Source: DATCZB01 sp035513215 (GTDB taxonomy: Bacteria; Pseudomonadota; Gammaproteobacteria; Steroidobacterales; Rariloculaceae). From it: 37,064 nucleotides of DNA. Positions 7,324 through 17,191 of this stretch are shown one piece after another. Position numbers and translations under genes: made by a program. The stretch is taken from positions 1 to 37,064 of the forward strand of contig DATKCK010000067.1 of assembly GCA_035513215.1 (NCBI GenBank), written 5' to 3'. How positions within the stretch are numbered: the stretch's first letter is position 1; each line of letters begins with the position of its first letter. The notes under the pieces are model-generated. The model made no database searches, had not been told where the DNA came from, and worked only from the letters and a program-made list of their open reading frames with translations.

Positions 7324-8685
7324 TCACGCCGGCGATGCTACCGAGTGCGCGCAGTCGATCATCGCATCGGCGCTGCGCTCGACGTCGATGTCCGTCGTCG
7401 CCCACGAACAGACGCTGATGCGCATGGCCGTCTGGCCCTGCCAGACCGTGACGCCGGCCCAGCACGTGCCGTCGCGCTGAATTGCCTCGATCACGCGGCG
7501 CGTCGTCGCCGCGTCGCCGAATCGCACGATGACCTGATTGAGGACGACCTCGTTCAGGATCTCGTAGCCGGCCTCGCCGAGGCGCTCGGCGAAACGACGC
7601 GCCTGTCGGCAGTTGCGCTCGATGAGCTCGCGCAGGCCGTCACGTTCGAGCGCGCGCAGCGCCGCCCATATCTCGACGCCGCGGGCTCGCCGCGAGAGCT
7701 CGGGCGTGTAGTCCGATGGATTGCGGTGCCCGCTCTCGGCCGGCAGGTACTCCGCCGTGATCGCCATCGCGGCGCGCAGCGCGTCGCCTTCGCGGACGAA
7801 CGCGACCCCTGAGTCGTAAGGCACGTTGAGCCACTTGTGCGCATCGGTCGCCCACGAATCGGCGAGCTCGATGCCGCGCGTCAGCGGCTCGAGCGCGGGC
7901 ACGGCGCGCGCCCAGAGACCGAAAGCGCCGTCGATGTGGATCCAGGCGCCCGCGGCGCGCGCCGCGGGACAGATCTCGGCGAACGGATCGAACGCGCCCG
8001 TGTTCACGTTGCCGGCTTGCAGGCACAGGATCGTCGGACCTGCGATCGCGGGCAGCGCGTCGGCCCGCATGCGTCCCTGGCCGTCGACCGGCACACGCGT
8101 CACGCGCGAGCGGCCGAGGCCGAGCATGCCGAGCGACTTAAGCAGCGTCGGATGGCATTCGTCGCCGACGAGCACCCGGATCGGCGGCGCGCCGAACAGG
8201 CCGTCGGCCTCGACGGCCCAGCCGGCGCGCCTGAGCACGGCGTTGCGCGCGGCCGCGAGCGCCGTGAAGTTTGCAACCGTTGCGCCGGTCACGAAACCGC
8301 CGGCGCAGTCCGCCGGCAGACCGAGCAGCTCGCGCAGCCATCGCAGTGCGACGTCCTCGAGGTGCGAGACACCGGGCGTCGAGGCGTAGTAGCCGGTGTT
8401 CTGATCCCAGGCGCCCGCGAGCCAGTTCGCCGCGAGCGCGACGGGCAGCGAGCCACCGATGACGAAGCCGAAAAAGCGCGGGCCCGCCATCGCCATCGTC
8501 GCCGGCGTGACGGCGGCGTCGAGCTCGGCGAGCACGGCCGCGGGATCGGTCGACGCTTCCGGCAGCGGCTCGTCGAGTCCAGCAAGCGCCTCGACGGCGG
8601 CCGGAGACGGTCCCACGCGCCGCTCCTCGAGCGAGTCGAGATAGGCAACCGACCGGCGCAGGGCATCTTCGAGCAGTGGTTTCAT
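7324..8685 (-). CDS. PLP-dependent decarboxylase (group II amino-acid decarboxylase family)
   Basis: Seen: 453 residues from the ATG at 8685; a TTG one codon earlier also opens the frame. The family signature is clear. His178 (D-E-C-H-P) stacks on the cofactor, Asp252 (H-I-D-G-A-F-G) binds the pyridine nitrogen, and Lys284 (T-D-A-H-K-W-L-N) forms the internal aldimine. Known: this family includes aromatic-L-amino-acid, tyrosine, glutamate and 2,4-diaminobutyrate decarboxylases. The substrate cannot be assigned from these motifs. It lies between hipBA and ygiQ, all on the minus strand. The ygiQ stop is 28 bp upstream of this start, so the two could share a transcript. No clear Shine-Dalgarno is seen. 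Confidence 0.88.
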   Translation of the reverse strand: MKPLLEDALRRSVAYLDSLEERRVGPSPAAVEALAGLDEPLPEASTDPAAVLAELDAAVTPATMAMAGPRFFGFVIGGSLPVALAANWLAGAWDQNTGYYASTPGVSHLEDVALRWLRELLGLPADCAGGFVTGATVANFTALAAARNAVLRRAGWAVEADGLFGAPPIRVLVGDECHPTLLKSLGMLGLGRSRVTRVPVDGQGRMRADALPAIAGPTILCLQAGNVNTGAFDPFAEICPAARAAGAWIHIDGAFGLWARAVPALEPLTRGIELADSWATDAHKWLNVPYDSGVAFVREGDALRAAMAITAEYLPAESGHRNPSDYTPELSRRARGVEIWAALRALERDGLRELIERNCRQARRFAERLGEAGYEILNEVVLNQVIVRFGDAATTRRVIEAIQRDGTCWAGVTVWQGQTAMRISVCSWATTDIDVERSADAMIDCAHSVASPA

Positions 8686-8713
8686 CAAGGGCGTTTCACG
8701 TCAATCGAGAAGG

Positions 8714-10924
<2,211 letters not shown>

Positions 10925-10991
10925 GGGGCACAGCCTAGCATTGCGCCCGCGACTGCGCAGGAACCAGGGCGGCGCCGGGAGGTCGGTTGCC

Positions 10992-10997
10992 TATAAT
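10992..10997 (+). promoter_or_regulatory. Possible -10 box (TATAAT)
   Basis: A perfect TATAAT sits alone in GC-rich DNA 20 bp before the ATG at 11017. Seventeen bases upstream there is no recognisable -35 hexamer. Transcription starting near 11004 would leave only a very short leader, roughly beginning at the GGAG ribosome site. Plausible promoter for the gene downstream, not certain. Confidence 0.35.
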
Positions 10998-11016
10998 CGC
11001 GGCGGAGATGGATCTC

Positions 11017-13209
11017 ATGTCAAGACTGATGAGCACTGTTCTCGTGTCGGTGCTCCTGGCAGCGCCGGCCATCGCGCAGCAGGGCCCGGCCGATCCGGGG
11101 CAGAAGTCGGTGCGCATGGTGCGTACCGACACGCCGCCCGTGATCGACGGCGTGCTCGACGAGGCCGTCTGGCAGCAGGCCGCGTTCTTCGACGACCTGC
11201 ATCAGGTCAACCCGATCGAGTATGCCGAGCCTTCGGAGCGGACCGAGATCTATGTGCTTTATGACGACGAGGCGCTTTACGTCGGCGCGAGGCTCTACAT
11301 CGATCCGAATCAGATCACGGCCAACGTGCTCCGGCAGAACGGTCCGATGACGTCCGACGACACGCTCTTCGTCACGATCGATCCGTTCAACAATCGCCGC
11401 AGCGGCTATTTCTTCGGCGTCAACCCGAACGCCGTGCGGATGGACGGGCTCTACCGCAACGTATCCGAGTATTACTCGGACTGGGACACGATTTTCTCTG
11501 TCGAGACGAGTCTCTTCGACGAAGGCTGGACGGCGGAGTACAAGATCCCGCTGAACTCGATCTCGTTCGACCCGGGCAGCGATACCTGGGGCTTCAACAT
11601 CTCGCGCACGATCCAGAGCCGCAACGAGGACATCGCCTGGGTCACGCGCAACCGCCGCTGGGACCCGAGCAGCGCGGGGCTCGCGACGGGGTTCACGGGC
11701 CTGCAGCAGGGCATCGGTCTCGACGTCATTCCATCGGTGGCCGTCAGCAATGTGCGCCAATTCGGCACGCCTGCCAGCTCGGAGTCGGAGTTCGAGCCAT
11801 CGCTAGATCTCGTCTACCGCCTGACGTCCTCGCTCAACGCCTCGCTGACCGTCAACACGGATTTCTCGGCCACCGAGGTCGACGACCGCCAGGTGAACCT
11901 GACGCGGTTCAGCCTGTTTTTTCCCGAGAAGCGCGACTTCTTCCTGCGCGAGGCCGACATCTTCGAGTTCGGCCGTATCGGCGCGCAGGGCGTGCCCGGC
12001 GGCGGCGGCGCGGACGGCCAGAACGGCCGCCCGTTCTTTTCGCGCCGCATCGGCCTTTCGGCCACGGGGCAGGTCGTCGATCTCGATTACGGCGCCAAGC
12101 TCAGCGGGCGCGTCGGCAACTTCGAGATCGGCGCGCTCTCGATCCGGCAGGACGCGTTCGAGACCGTGGATCCGGACACGCTGTCGGTCATCCGCGCGAA
12201 AGCGGCCGTCGGCGCCGAGTCGACCGTCGGCATGATCTACACGGACGGCGATCCGGGCGGCGATCTCGACAACTCGGTCGTCGGCGTCGATTACCTGTTC
12301 CGCAATTCGAGGCTGCCGGGCGGGCGCACGCTCGAGACCTTCGCCTGGTATCAGCAGTCCGAGACGCCTGGCCTTCAGGGCGACGACGGGGCCGCGGGCC
12401 TCGGCTTCTCGCTGCCGAGCAACGCGGGCGTTCGCGCCGGCGCCACCCTGCGGGAGTTCGAGCGGAACTTCAATCCGGCGCTCGGTTTCGTGACGCGGCG
12501 CGGCGTGCGCCAGACGGCGGCCGACGTGGGCTATACGCACCGTCCCGACGGGAGCCGCTGGCAGTCGCTGTTCGTTCAGCTCGAGGTCGAGCGTTTCGAT
12601 GAGATCGCCGGCCGCCTGCAGTCCGAAGGCATCAGCCTGACGCCGTTTGAGCTCACGAGCCGGGAGGGCGACGTCGCCTTCTGGCGCTCCAACTTCGATA
12701 CCGAGGTGTTGGCCGCGCCGTTCGAAATCTACCCGGGCGTCGTCATACCGGCGGGCGAGTACGAGTTCGACAACCACGGCGTCGAGGTCCAGGGCTCGGA
12801 TCATCGGCGGTGGTCGGGCCGGATCGCGTATGTGGATGGCAGCTTCTACGACGGCGATCAGACGCGCGTCTTCGGCAACCTGCAGTGGCGACCCTCGCCG
12901 AAGTTCCGCGCGAATCTCGGCTACAACGTCACGGACGTGGAGCTGCCGTGGGGCGACTTCACGACTCGGCTGATCACGACGGGCCTGGACTGGGTGTTCT
13001 CGTCGACGCTGTCCTGGGTCAACCTGATCCAGTACGATAACGTCAGCGAGACGGCCGGCATCAACATGCGGCTGCACTGGATACCGGAGGCCGGCCGCGA
13101 GGTCTTCTTCGTCATCAACCACACGCTCGAGGATTTCGACCGCGACAACCGGTTGCACTCGACCTTCTCGGAAGCGACCGTGAAGATGAGCTATACGTTC
13201 CGTTTCTGA
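11017..13209 (+). CDS. Outer-membrane protein with CBM9-like and DUF5916 domains
   Basis: Seen: 730 residues from the ATG at 11017, which has GGAG 9 nt upstream. An ATG at 11008 is too close to that site. Residues 1-21 are a signal peptide. About 25-220 is a carbohydrate-binding family 9-like domain (V-I-D-G-V-L-D-E-A-V-W; Y-V-L-Y-D-D-E-A-L-Y-V-G-A; G-F-N-I-S-R). The rest is DUF5916: alternating aromatic beta-strands, R-F-S-L-F-F-P-E-K-R-D-F-F, and a C-terminal Phe after S-Y-T-F-R, as expected of a barrel assembled by BAM. Known: this architecture is common in Gram-negatives and poorly characterised. Inferred: surface binding or uptake of a glycan or glycoconjugate. It is probably monocistronic. 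Confidence 0.85.
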   Translation: MSRLMSTVLVSVLLAAPAIAQQGPADPGQKSVRMVRTDTPPVIDGVLDEAVWQQAAFFDDLHQVNPIEYAEPSERTEIYVLYDDEALYVGARLYIDPNQITANVLRQNGPMTSDDTLFVTIDPFNNRRSGYFFGVNPNAVRMDGLYRNVSEYYSDWDTIFSVETSLFDEGWTAEYKIPLNSISFDPGSDTWGFNISRTIQSRNEDIAWVTRNRRWDPSSAGLATGFTGLQQGIGLDVIPSVAVSNVRQFGTPASSESEFEPSLDLVYRLTSSLNASLTVNTDFSATEVDDRQVNLTRFSLFFPEKRDFFLREADIFEFGRIGAQGVPGGGGADGQNGRPFFSRRIGLSATGQVVDLDYGAKLSGRVGNFEIGALSIRQDAFETVDPDTLSVIRAKAAVGAESTVGMIYTDGDPGGDLDNSVVGVDYLFRNSRLPGGRTLETFAWYQQSETPGLQGDDGAAGLGFSLPSNAGVRAGATLREFERNFNPALGFVTRRGVRQTAADVGYTHRPDGSRWQSLFVQLEVERFDEIAGRLQSEGISLTPFELTSREGDVAFWRSNFDTEVLAAPFEIYPGVVIPAGEYEFDNHGVEVQGSDHRRWSGRIAYVDGSFYDGDQTRVFGNLQWRPSPKFRANLGYNVTDVELPWGDFTTRLITTGLDWVFSSTLSWVNLIQYDNVSETAGINMRLHWIPEAGREVFFVINHTLEDFDRDNRLHSTFSEATVKMSYTFRF

Positions 13210-13264
13210 CGGCGTGGCATCGACCGTTCCGGCGGCGCCGGCGTTCGGCAACGACTCGACTGGC

Positions 13265-13363
13265 TCAGCCGATCAGCTCTCTGAGCTCGAAGACGACGAA
13301 GGTGGTGTCGGGCGGTCCTTCTACGTACAGGACGCATTCGCCCCATCCGGCGGGGATCGTCAT
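13265..13363 (-). CDS. Possible 32-residue ORF or gene remnant
   Basis: In the 252-bp gap after the DUF5916 gene, a minus-strand frame runs from an ATG at 13363 to a TGA at 13265. It encodes M-T-I-P-A-G-W-G-E-C-V-L-Y-V-E-G and onward to E-L-R-E-L-I-G. The peptide has a protein-like hydrophobic pattern, but there is no ribosome site, and an in-frame TGA lies six codons upstream. It may be the tail of a decayed gene. I recognise no family. The rest of the gap holds only the terminator-like palindrome at 13438-13458. Confidence 0.25.
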   Translation of the reverse strand: MTIPAGWGECVLYVEGPPDTTFVVFELRELIG

Positions 13364-13437
13364 CTTGCGATCTCGAGATCAAGTTCCCGGGCAGGCGAGT
13401 CGGTGGCAGGCACCGACCGCCGCCCGGCGCGGATCGC

Positions 13438-13458
13438 AAAAAAGGGGGGTCTGACCCC
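13438..13458 (-). terminator. Terminator-like hairpin made of the GGGGTCAGACCCC palindrome
   Basis: On the minus strand, four bases after the TAG that ends the gene at 13462, GGGGTCAGACCCC is followed by CC and six T residues. The G-C stem plus U-run is a plausible intrinsic terminator for the TonB-C gene. The same palindrome occurs in clusters inside hemE and hemC, so this copy may be a captured repeat or the repeat's ancestral form. Confidence 0.6.
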
Positions 13459-13461
13459 ACT

Positions 13462-14748
13462 CTAGGGGTTCACGAAATACCGGATAACGATCGGTTCGGA
13501 ATCGGCCAATCGGCCGTTGGCCATGATCGGCCGGAACCGGCCGTGCTTGATGGCGCTGCGCAGATCGTTCCTGACGTTGCGCGGCACGTCGGCCGACGTC
13601 GTCTCGAGAATCTCGATCCCGTCGCTCTCGCCCTCGGCCGTGACGATGAACTCGACATCGAGATGAGCCCTCGACGTCGGCGTCTCCGGCGAAACGAGCG
13701 GATTCGGCCTGAACGCCGGCAGCATGACGGGCATGTCGGGCGAGAACAGCGCATCGATCGATTCCTGCGCGGCGCCGTGCTCGAGAAGCTGCGTGTATGC
13801 GGCCTGGTAGTTTATGTGTGCTTCTTCCATATATCTTGTCCCGAGCACGGACGAGAACAGCAGATCCCAGTCCGCGAGCTGAACGAGCGTCTCGAGCCGC
13901 GACAGATGGTCCCCCGACTGCTCGTACGATGTGATCAGCAGGTTGAGGCCGCGTCGTCCGACGCTCGGGGCGATGTGCTCATAGCTGCTGTGCACGATCC
14001 TGGTGAGCAGCGTACGGAATTCCTCGCTGGTAACGAACTCATTGCGTTGAAAGACTTCGATCGCCGCCATGTAGAACCTGTAGGCATCGCTCGTGAGCGA
14101 TCGCTTGGCCTGGCTTCGGCTGCCGGCGGCGCATACGGATCCGTGCTGCTCGCCCGGCGCCGTGTGTATCGAGTGCGCCCCGCGGCGCTGAGCCCTGCGG
14201 TATTCGTTCGAGTCGTTGTAATAGCAGCCGAGCTCGATCTCCGGCGGTAACTCTCCGGCATCGTATCGCTCGAGTAGGTCAAGCCGGCCGTCGCCGACAT
14301 CGCGGAAGATCCTGGCTGTGCGTACGTCGTCGGGATTGCGCAGCCCAAGTCGGATGAGTTCCTGCTCGAGCTCCCAGGCAGCCGCTGCGTTGCCTCTCTC
14401 GCGCTCATGCGCCATCAATAGCTGGATCGAGGGGACCTGCTCGAGCGAATAGAGACCGTAGTTGGCACGGATCACCGACAGCAGACGTTCGATCGCGGTG
14501 TCCGCGAGCCTGAGGTTGCCGGTTTCCTCGTAGTGCAAGGTGAGCGCCGTCAGCGGCTCGATGAGCTCACGGGCCTGGGGACCGTGTTCCAGGGTTACAC
14601 TGTCGATAGCCTCCGTGATCTGAAGCTCGCGTTGCGCGAGCTCATCGACGGCATCCTGGGACAGCGCGACGGCGGGAGCAGCGATCAGTGCGAATAGAGA
14701 GACGCTGGCCGCGACCTTGCGGGTCTTGCGCGCGGCGAACGTGATCAT
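13462..14748 (-). CDS. Secreted tetratricopeptide-like protein with TonB C-terminal domain
   Basis: Seen: 428 residues from the ATG at 14748 behind a strong GGAGG. Residues 1-30 are a signal peptide ending A-V-A-L-S-Q. About 30-330 is helical with repeat-like pairs (A-R-E-L-I-E-P-L-T-A-L-T-L-H-Y; N-L-R-L-A-D-T-A-I-E-R-L-L), resembling TPRs. About 340-428 is a TonB C-terminal-type domain (D-V-E-F-I-V; a short acidic turn; A-I-K-H-G-R-F-R-P; ending V-I-R-Y-F-V-N-P). Known: signal-peptide proteins with this tail are frequent in gammaproteobacteria, and they differ from true TonB, which keeps an uncleaved anchor. Inferred: periplasmic, possibly a protein-interaction scaffold. Its 3' end is next to the terminator-like repeat. 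Confidence 0.75.
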   Translation of the reverse strand: MITFAARKTRKVAASVSLFALIAAPAVALSQDAVDELAQRELQITEAIDSVTLEHGPQARELIEPLTALTLHYEETGNLRLADTAIERLLSVIRANYGLYSLEQVPSIQLLMAHERERGNAAAAWELEQELIRLGLRNPDDVRTARIFRDVGDGRLDLLERYDAGELPPEIELGCYYNDSNEYRRAQRRGAHSIHTAPGEQHGSVCAAGSRSQAKRSLTSDAYRFYMAAIEVFQRNEFVTSEEFRTLLTRIVHSSYEHIAPSVGRRGLNLLITSYEQSGDHLSRLETLVQLADWDLLFSSVLGTRYMEEAHINYQAAYTQLLEHGAAQESIDALFSPDMPVMLPAFRPNPLVSPETPTSRAHLDVEFIVTAEGESDGIEILETTSADVPRNVRNDLRSAIKHGRFRPIMANGRLADSEPIVIRYFVNP

Positions 14749-14888
14749 GGTAAACCTCCAGGGCCGGCAGCGGCCGTCTGCGGGATTGACGATCTCCCGA
14801 TCAGTCTAACATCGGGCCGACCAACCGCCAGGAGTCCCCGCGAACCCGCGCGGCCGTGAGGTAAGTGCCCGTATCCGGGCGGATCGTT

Positions 14889-15674
14889 CTACAAGTCGGC
14901 GAGATTGATGTCGTGAATCCCGCACTCGCGCTGTAGCCCGAAGAAGCGGGTCTGCTCGAGCGTTGAGACCTCGTGAATCGGCTTGGTGCTGTGATGATCG
15001 CCGATCGAGAGATAGCCCTTCTCCCAGAGCGGGTGATAGGGCAGGTCGTATTTCTTCAGATAGAGATAGATGTCGCGATCGTTCCAGTCGGCGATCGGAT
15101 GTACCTTCCAGCGGCCGCCCGCCCAGTCGAGAAACGCAATGCTCGAGCGCGACTCGCTCTGGTTGCGCCTTAAGCCCGCGAACCAGGTCGAAGCTTCGAG
15201 CTCGCGCAGCGCGCGCCGCATCGGCTCGACCTTGTTCTCCTCGTTATAGGCGCTGAGCTCTTCGACGCCCTGCTGCCAGCGCTGGCCGTGCCGCGCCTCC
15301 TGCCAGGCGGGCGAGGCCTCGGCGCGATAGACCCTGAGGTTGAGCTTGAGCCGCTCGGTCAGCTCGTCGACGAAGCGGTACGTCTCGGGAAAGAGATAGC
15401 CCGTGTCGATCAGAATCACCGGAATGTCCGGATCGACCTGCGACAGCAGGTGCAGCGAGACCGCAGCCTGTGCGCCGAAGCTCGAGCTCAGCACGTGCTG
15501 GCTCGGCAAATGCTCATACGCCCAGCGGACGCGCTCCTCGGCGGAAAGCCTGGCGAAGATCGAGTTACAGCGCTCGAGCGCGACGGCGCGCGTTGCTTCC
15601 TCGTCATAGGCCAACGAGTCGATCAATCCTCCGACCGTGTTGCCTCTCTGGACGATTTTCTCGACTGCGCTCAC
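14889..15674 (-). CDS. cysH: Phosphoadenosine phosphosulfate reductase
   Basis: Seen: 261 residues from a GTG at 15674. S-S-S-F-G-A-Q at 63-69 is the PP-motif loop of the adenine nucleotide hydrolase fold. The tail R-F-F-G-L-Q-R-E-C-G-I-H carries the single catalytic Cys251. The paired cysteines of [4Fe-4S] APS reductases are absent, so this is the PAPS-type, thioredoxin-dependent enzyme. It reduces PAPS to sulfite and adenosine 3',5'-bisphosphate in assimilatory sulfate reduction. No other cys genes are in the window. The haem operon ends 110 bp upstream on the same strand; in that gap I see no clear terminator. A GCCCG-GATA-CGGGC hairpin without a T-run lies just downstream (14867-14880). 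Confidence 0.93.
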   Translation of the reverse strand: MSAVEKIVQRGNTVGGLIDSLAYDEEATRAVALERCNSIFARLSAEERVRWAYEHLPSQHVLSSSFGAQAAVSLHLLSQVDPDIPVILIDTGYLFPETYRFVDELTERLKLNLRVYRAEASPAWQEARHGQRWQQGVEELSAYNEENKVEPMRRALRELEASTWFAGLRRNQSESRSSIAFLDWAGGRWKVHPIADWNDRDIYLYLKKYDLPYHPLWEKGYLSIGDHHSTKPIHEVSTLEQTRFFGLQRECGIHDINLADL

Positions 15675-15784
15675 TCGTCGTTCTGCCGCTCGCGCGGTGC
15701 CGTGACTCCCTGGGGGAGGCTTAAAGTAAGCGGGGCTTGAGGGGCAGGGGAAGGGTCAAGTTCGAATGGCGGTATAGCCAAAAA

Positions 15785-17191
15785 CTATAAGACGCCGGAT
15801 TCGGCCGCGATGACCTCCGAAGCCGCGGTTTCGGCGGTCTCCAGCGCGCCTTCGACTCCGCGCGCGGCGAGCGCCAGCTGCTCGCCGCAGAAGTGAATTC
15901 TGCCGTGGGGCCTTGCCATATCGGCCGCGAAACGCCTGATCTGCCCGGGCCGGAAATAGGCCCAGGCGCCGCCGGCATAAGGGTCGCGGCCCCATGCCTT
16001 GAGCCCGATCAGCTCGAGCTGCCCGCGGGCCGCCGGCCGGAACGTCTCGACCGCGGCGATGACGGCGTCACCGGCCTCGGCATCGCTCAACGACTCGAGT
16101 CGCTCCGCATGCGGCCCGATGACCCAGCACGAGAGGTGGCTGATCGCGTCGGGATCGGCCGGGCTTCTGACCGCGGCAATCATGCCGGCCAGCGAATCGG
16201 TGAAGAGGCTTGGCGCATGGCCGTCGTCCTCCCAGAACGGTCGCTTCGGCGCAAGGTAAACCTGCGTGATCGCCTGATGCGGCAGCTCGGCGACGGCTTC
16301 GGCCTGCACGCCACGGAGCGGCGGATCGATCGCGATGCGGCGCAAGGCCGCGAACGGCAGCGCGCAGATCGCGCGCCGTGCCGTGATCCTGTGGCCGTCG
16401 TCGGCGGTCAGTGTCACGTTCGCGTCCGTGGCGGCAATCGCCGTTACCGGCGAGCCGAGTTCGAGCGGCCCCGCGAGCGCTTCCGCCATTGCGTTTGGCA
16501 CGCGTTCGACGCCGCGCTCGACCGTGAAGCCGAGGCTGGCGCCCGGCGCGCGCCGCCGCTGCGCTCTCGAGAACGCGCCGCGGAACAGCAGCAGCAGCGC
16601 CGAGACGTCGCTCGCATCGCGGCCGAAGGCTGTGTTGATGCCGTAGCCGAGCTTGACGACCTCTTCGCTGAAGCCGAGGCCCAGCATCCATTCGCGCATC
16701 GGGACATCGAGCCCGCGATGCTCGGGCGCGAGCCAGTCGGCGGGCTCGGCGAGCGGGTTCTCGCGCATCGTCAGCACGCGGTGAAAGTTCCATGGCATGA
16801 GCTCGCGGTCGCCTTTGGGGAAGGGGTTCCGCGCGTGGTCGGGCCACTCGCGCTGGCGAATGATCTCCTGCCCGAGCACGAGCTCCTGCTCGCGAAAGAA
16901 CTCGAGAATCGGCGTGACGTCGATCAGCGGAATCGAGAAGCGCTCGGCGAGCGCCATGAAGCGTTCGTAGCCGGCACCGATATAGGTCGCCCCCGCCTCG
17001 GCATTGTCGCTGAGCTGCCGCATCGAGTGAATGCGCCCGCCGGTTCGCTCCTGCGCCTCGAGCACGCGCACGCGCAAGCCCTGCGCCTCGAGCGCGAGCG
17101 CCGCCATGAGCCCCGAAATGCCGGCGCCGATGACGGCAACGTCGCAGTCGAGCCGCGTCATCGGGCGAGCCGGCTCCCGTTCATCAGGCAT
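15785..17191 (-). CDS. FAD-dependent amine-oxidase-family protein at the end of the haem operon
   Basis: Seen: 468 residues with the ATG at 17191, which overlaps the hemH stop by 8 bp. In-frame starts at 17242 and 17158 are alternatives. The dinucleotide motif I-G-A-G-I-S-G (21-27) and E-A-Q-E-R-T-G-G-R-I-H (45-55) define the flavin amine oxidase superfamily. Near the C-terminus, F-C-G-E-Q and G-V-E-G-A-L-E-T-A form the second FAD contact. Known: the superfamily includes monoamine oxidases and the HemY/CgoX porphyrinogen oxidases. By eye it resembles monoamine oxidases more. Inferred from place alone: it could fill the missing coproporphyrinogen oxidase step beside cpfC and chdC. It could equally be an unrelated amine oxidase. 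Confidence 0.8.
   Translation of the reverse strand: MPDEREPARPMTRLDCDVAVIGAGISGLMAALALEAQGLRVRVLEAQERTGGRIHSMRQLSDNAEAGATYIGAGYERFMALAERFSIPLIDVTPILEFFREQELVLGQEIIRQREWPDHARNPFPKGDRELMPWNFHRVLTMRENPLAEPADWLAPEHRGLDVPMREWMLGLGFSEEVVKLGYGINTAFGRDASDVSALLLLFRGAFSRAQRRRAPGASLGFTVERGVERVPNAMAEALAGPLELGSPVTAIAATDANVTLTADDGHRITARRAICALPFAALRRIAIDPPLRGVQAEAVAELPHQAITQVYLAPKRPFWEDDGHAPSLFTDSLAGMIAAVRSPADPDAISHLSCWVIGPHAERLESLSDAEAGDAVIAAVETFRPAARGQLELIGLKAWGRDPYAGGAWAYFRPGQIRRFAADMARPHGRIHFCGEQLALAARGVEGALETAETAASEVIAAESGVL

Noticed and set aside
7324..8685. Third component of the hipBA system
   Set aside because: It is an ordinary group II PLP decarboxylase with complete active-site residues, separated from hipB by 220 bp. 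Proximity alone is no evidence of a link.
11803..13251. A 482-codon minus-strand frame opposite the DUF5916 gene
   Set aside because: The sense strand has signal peptide, ribosome site and barrel features; the antisense frame has none.
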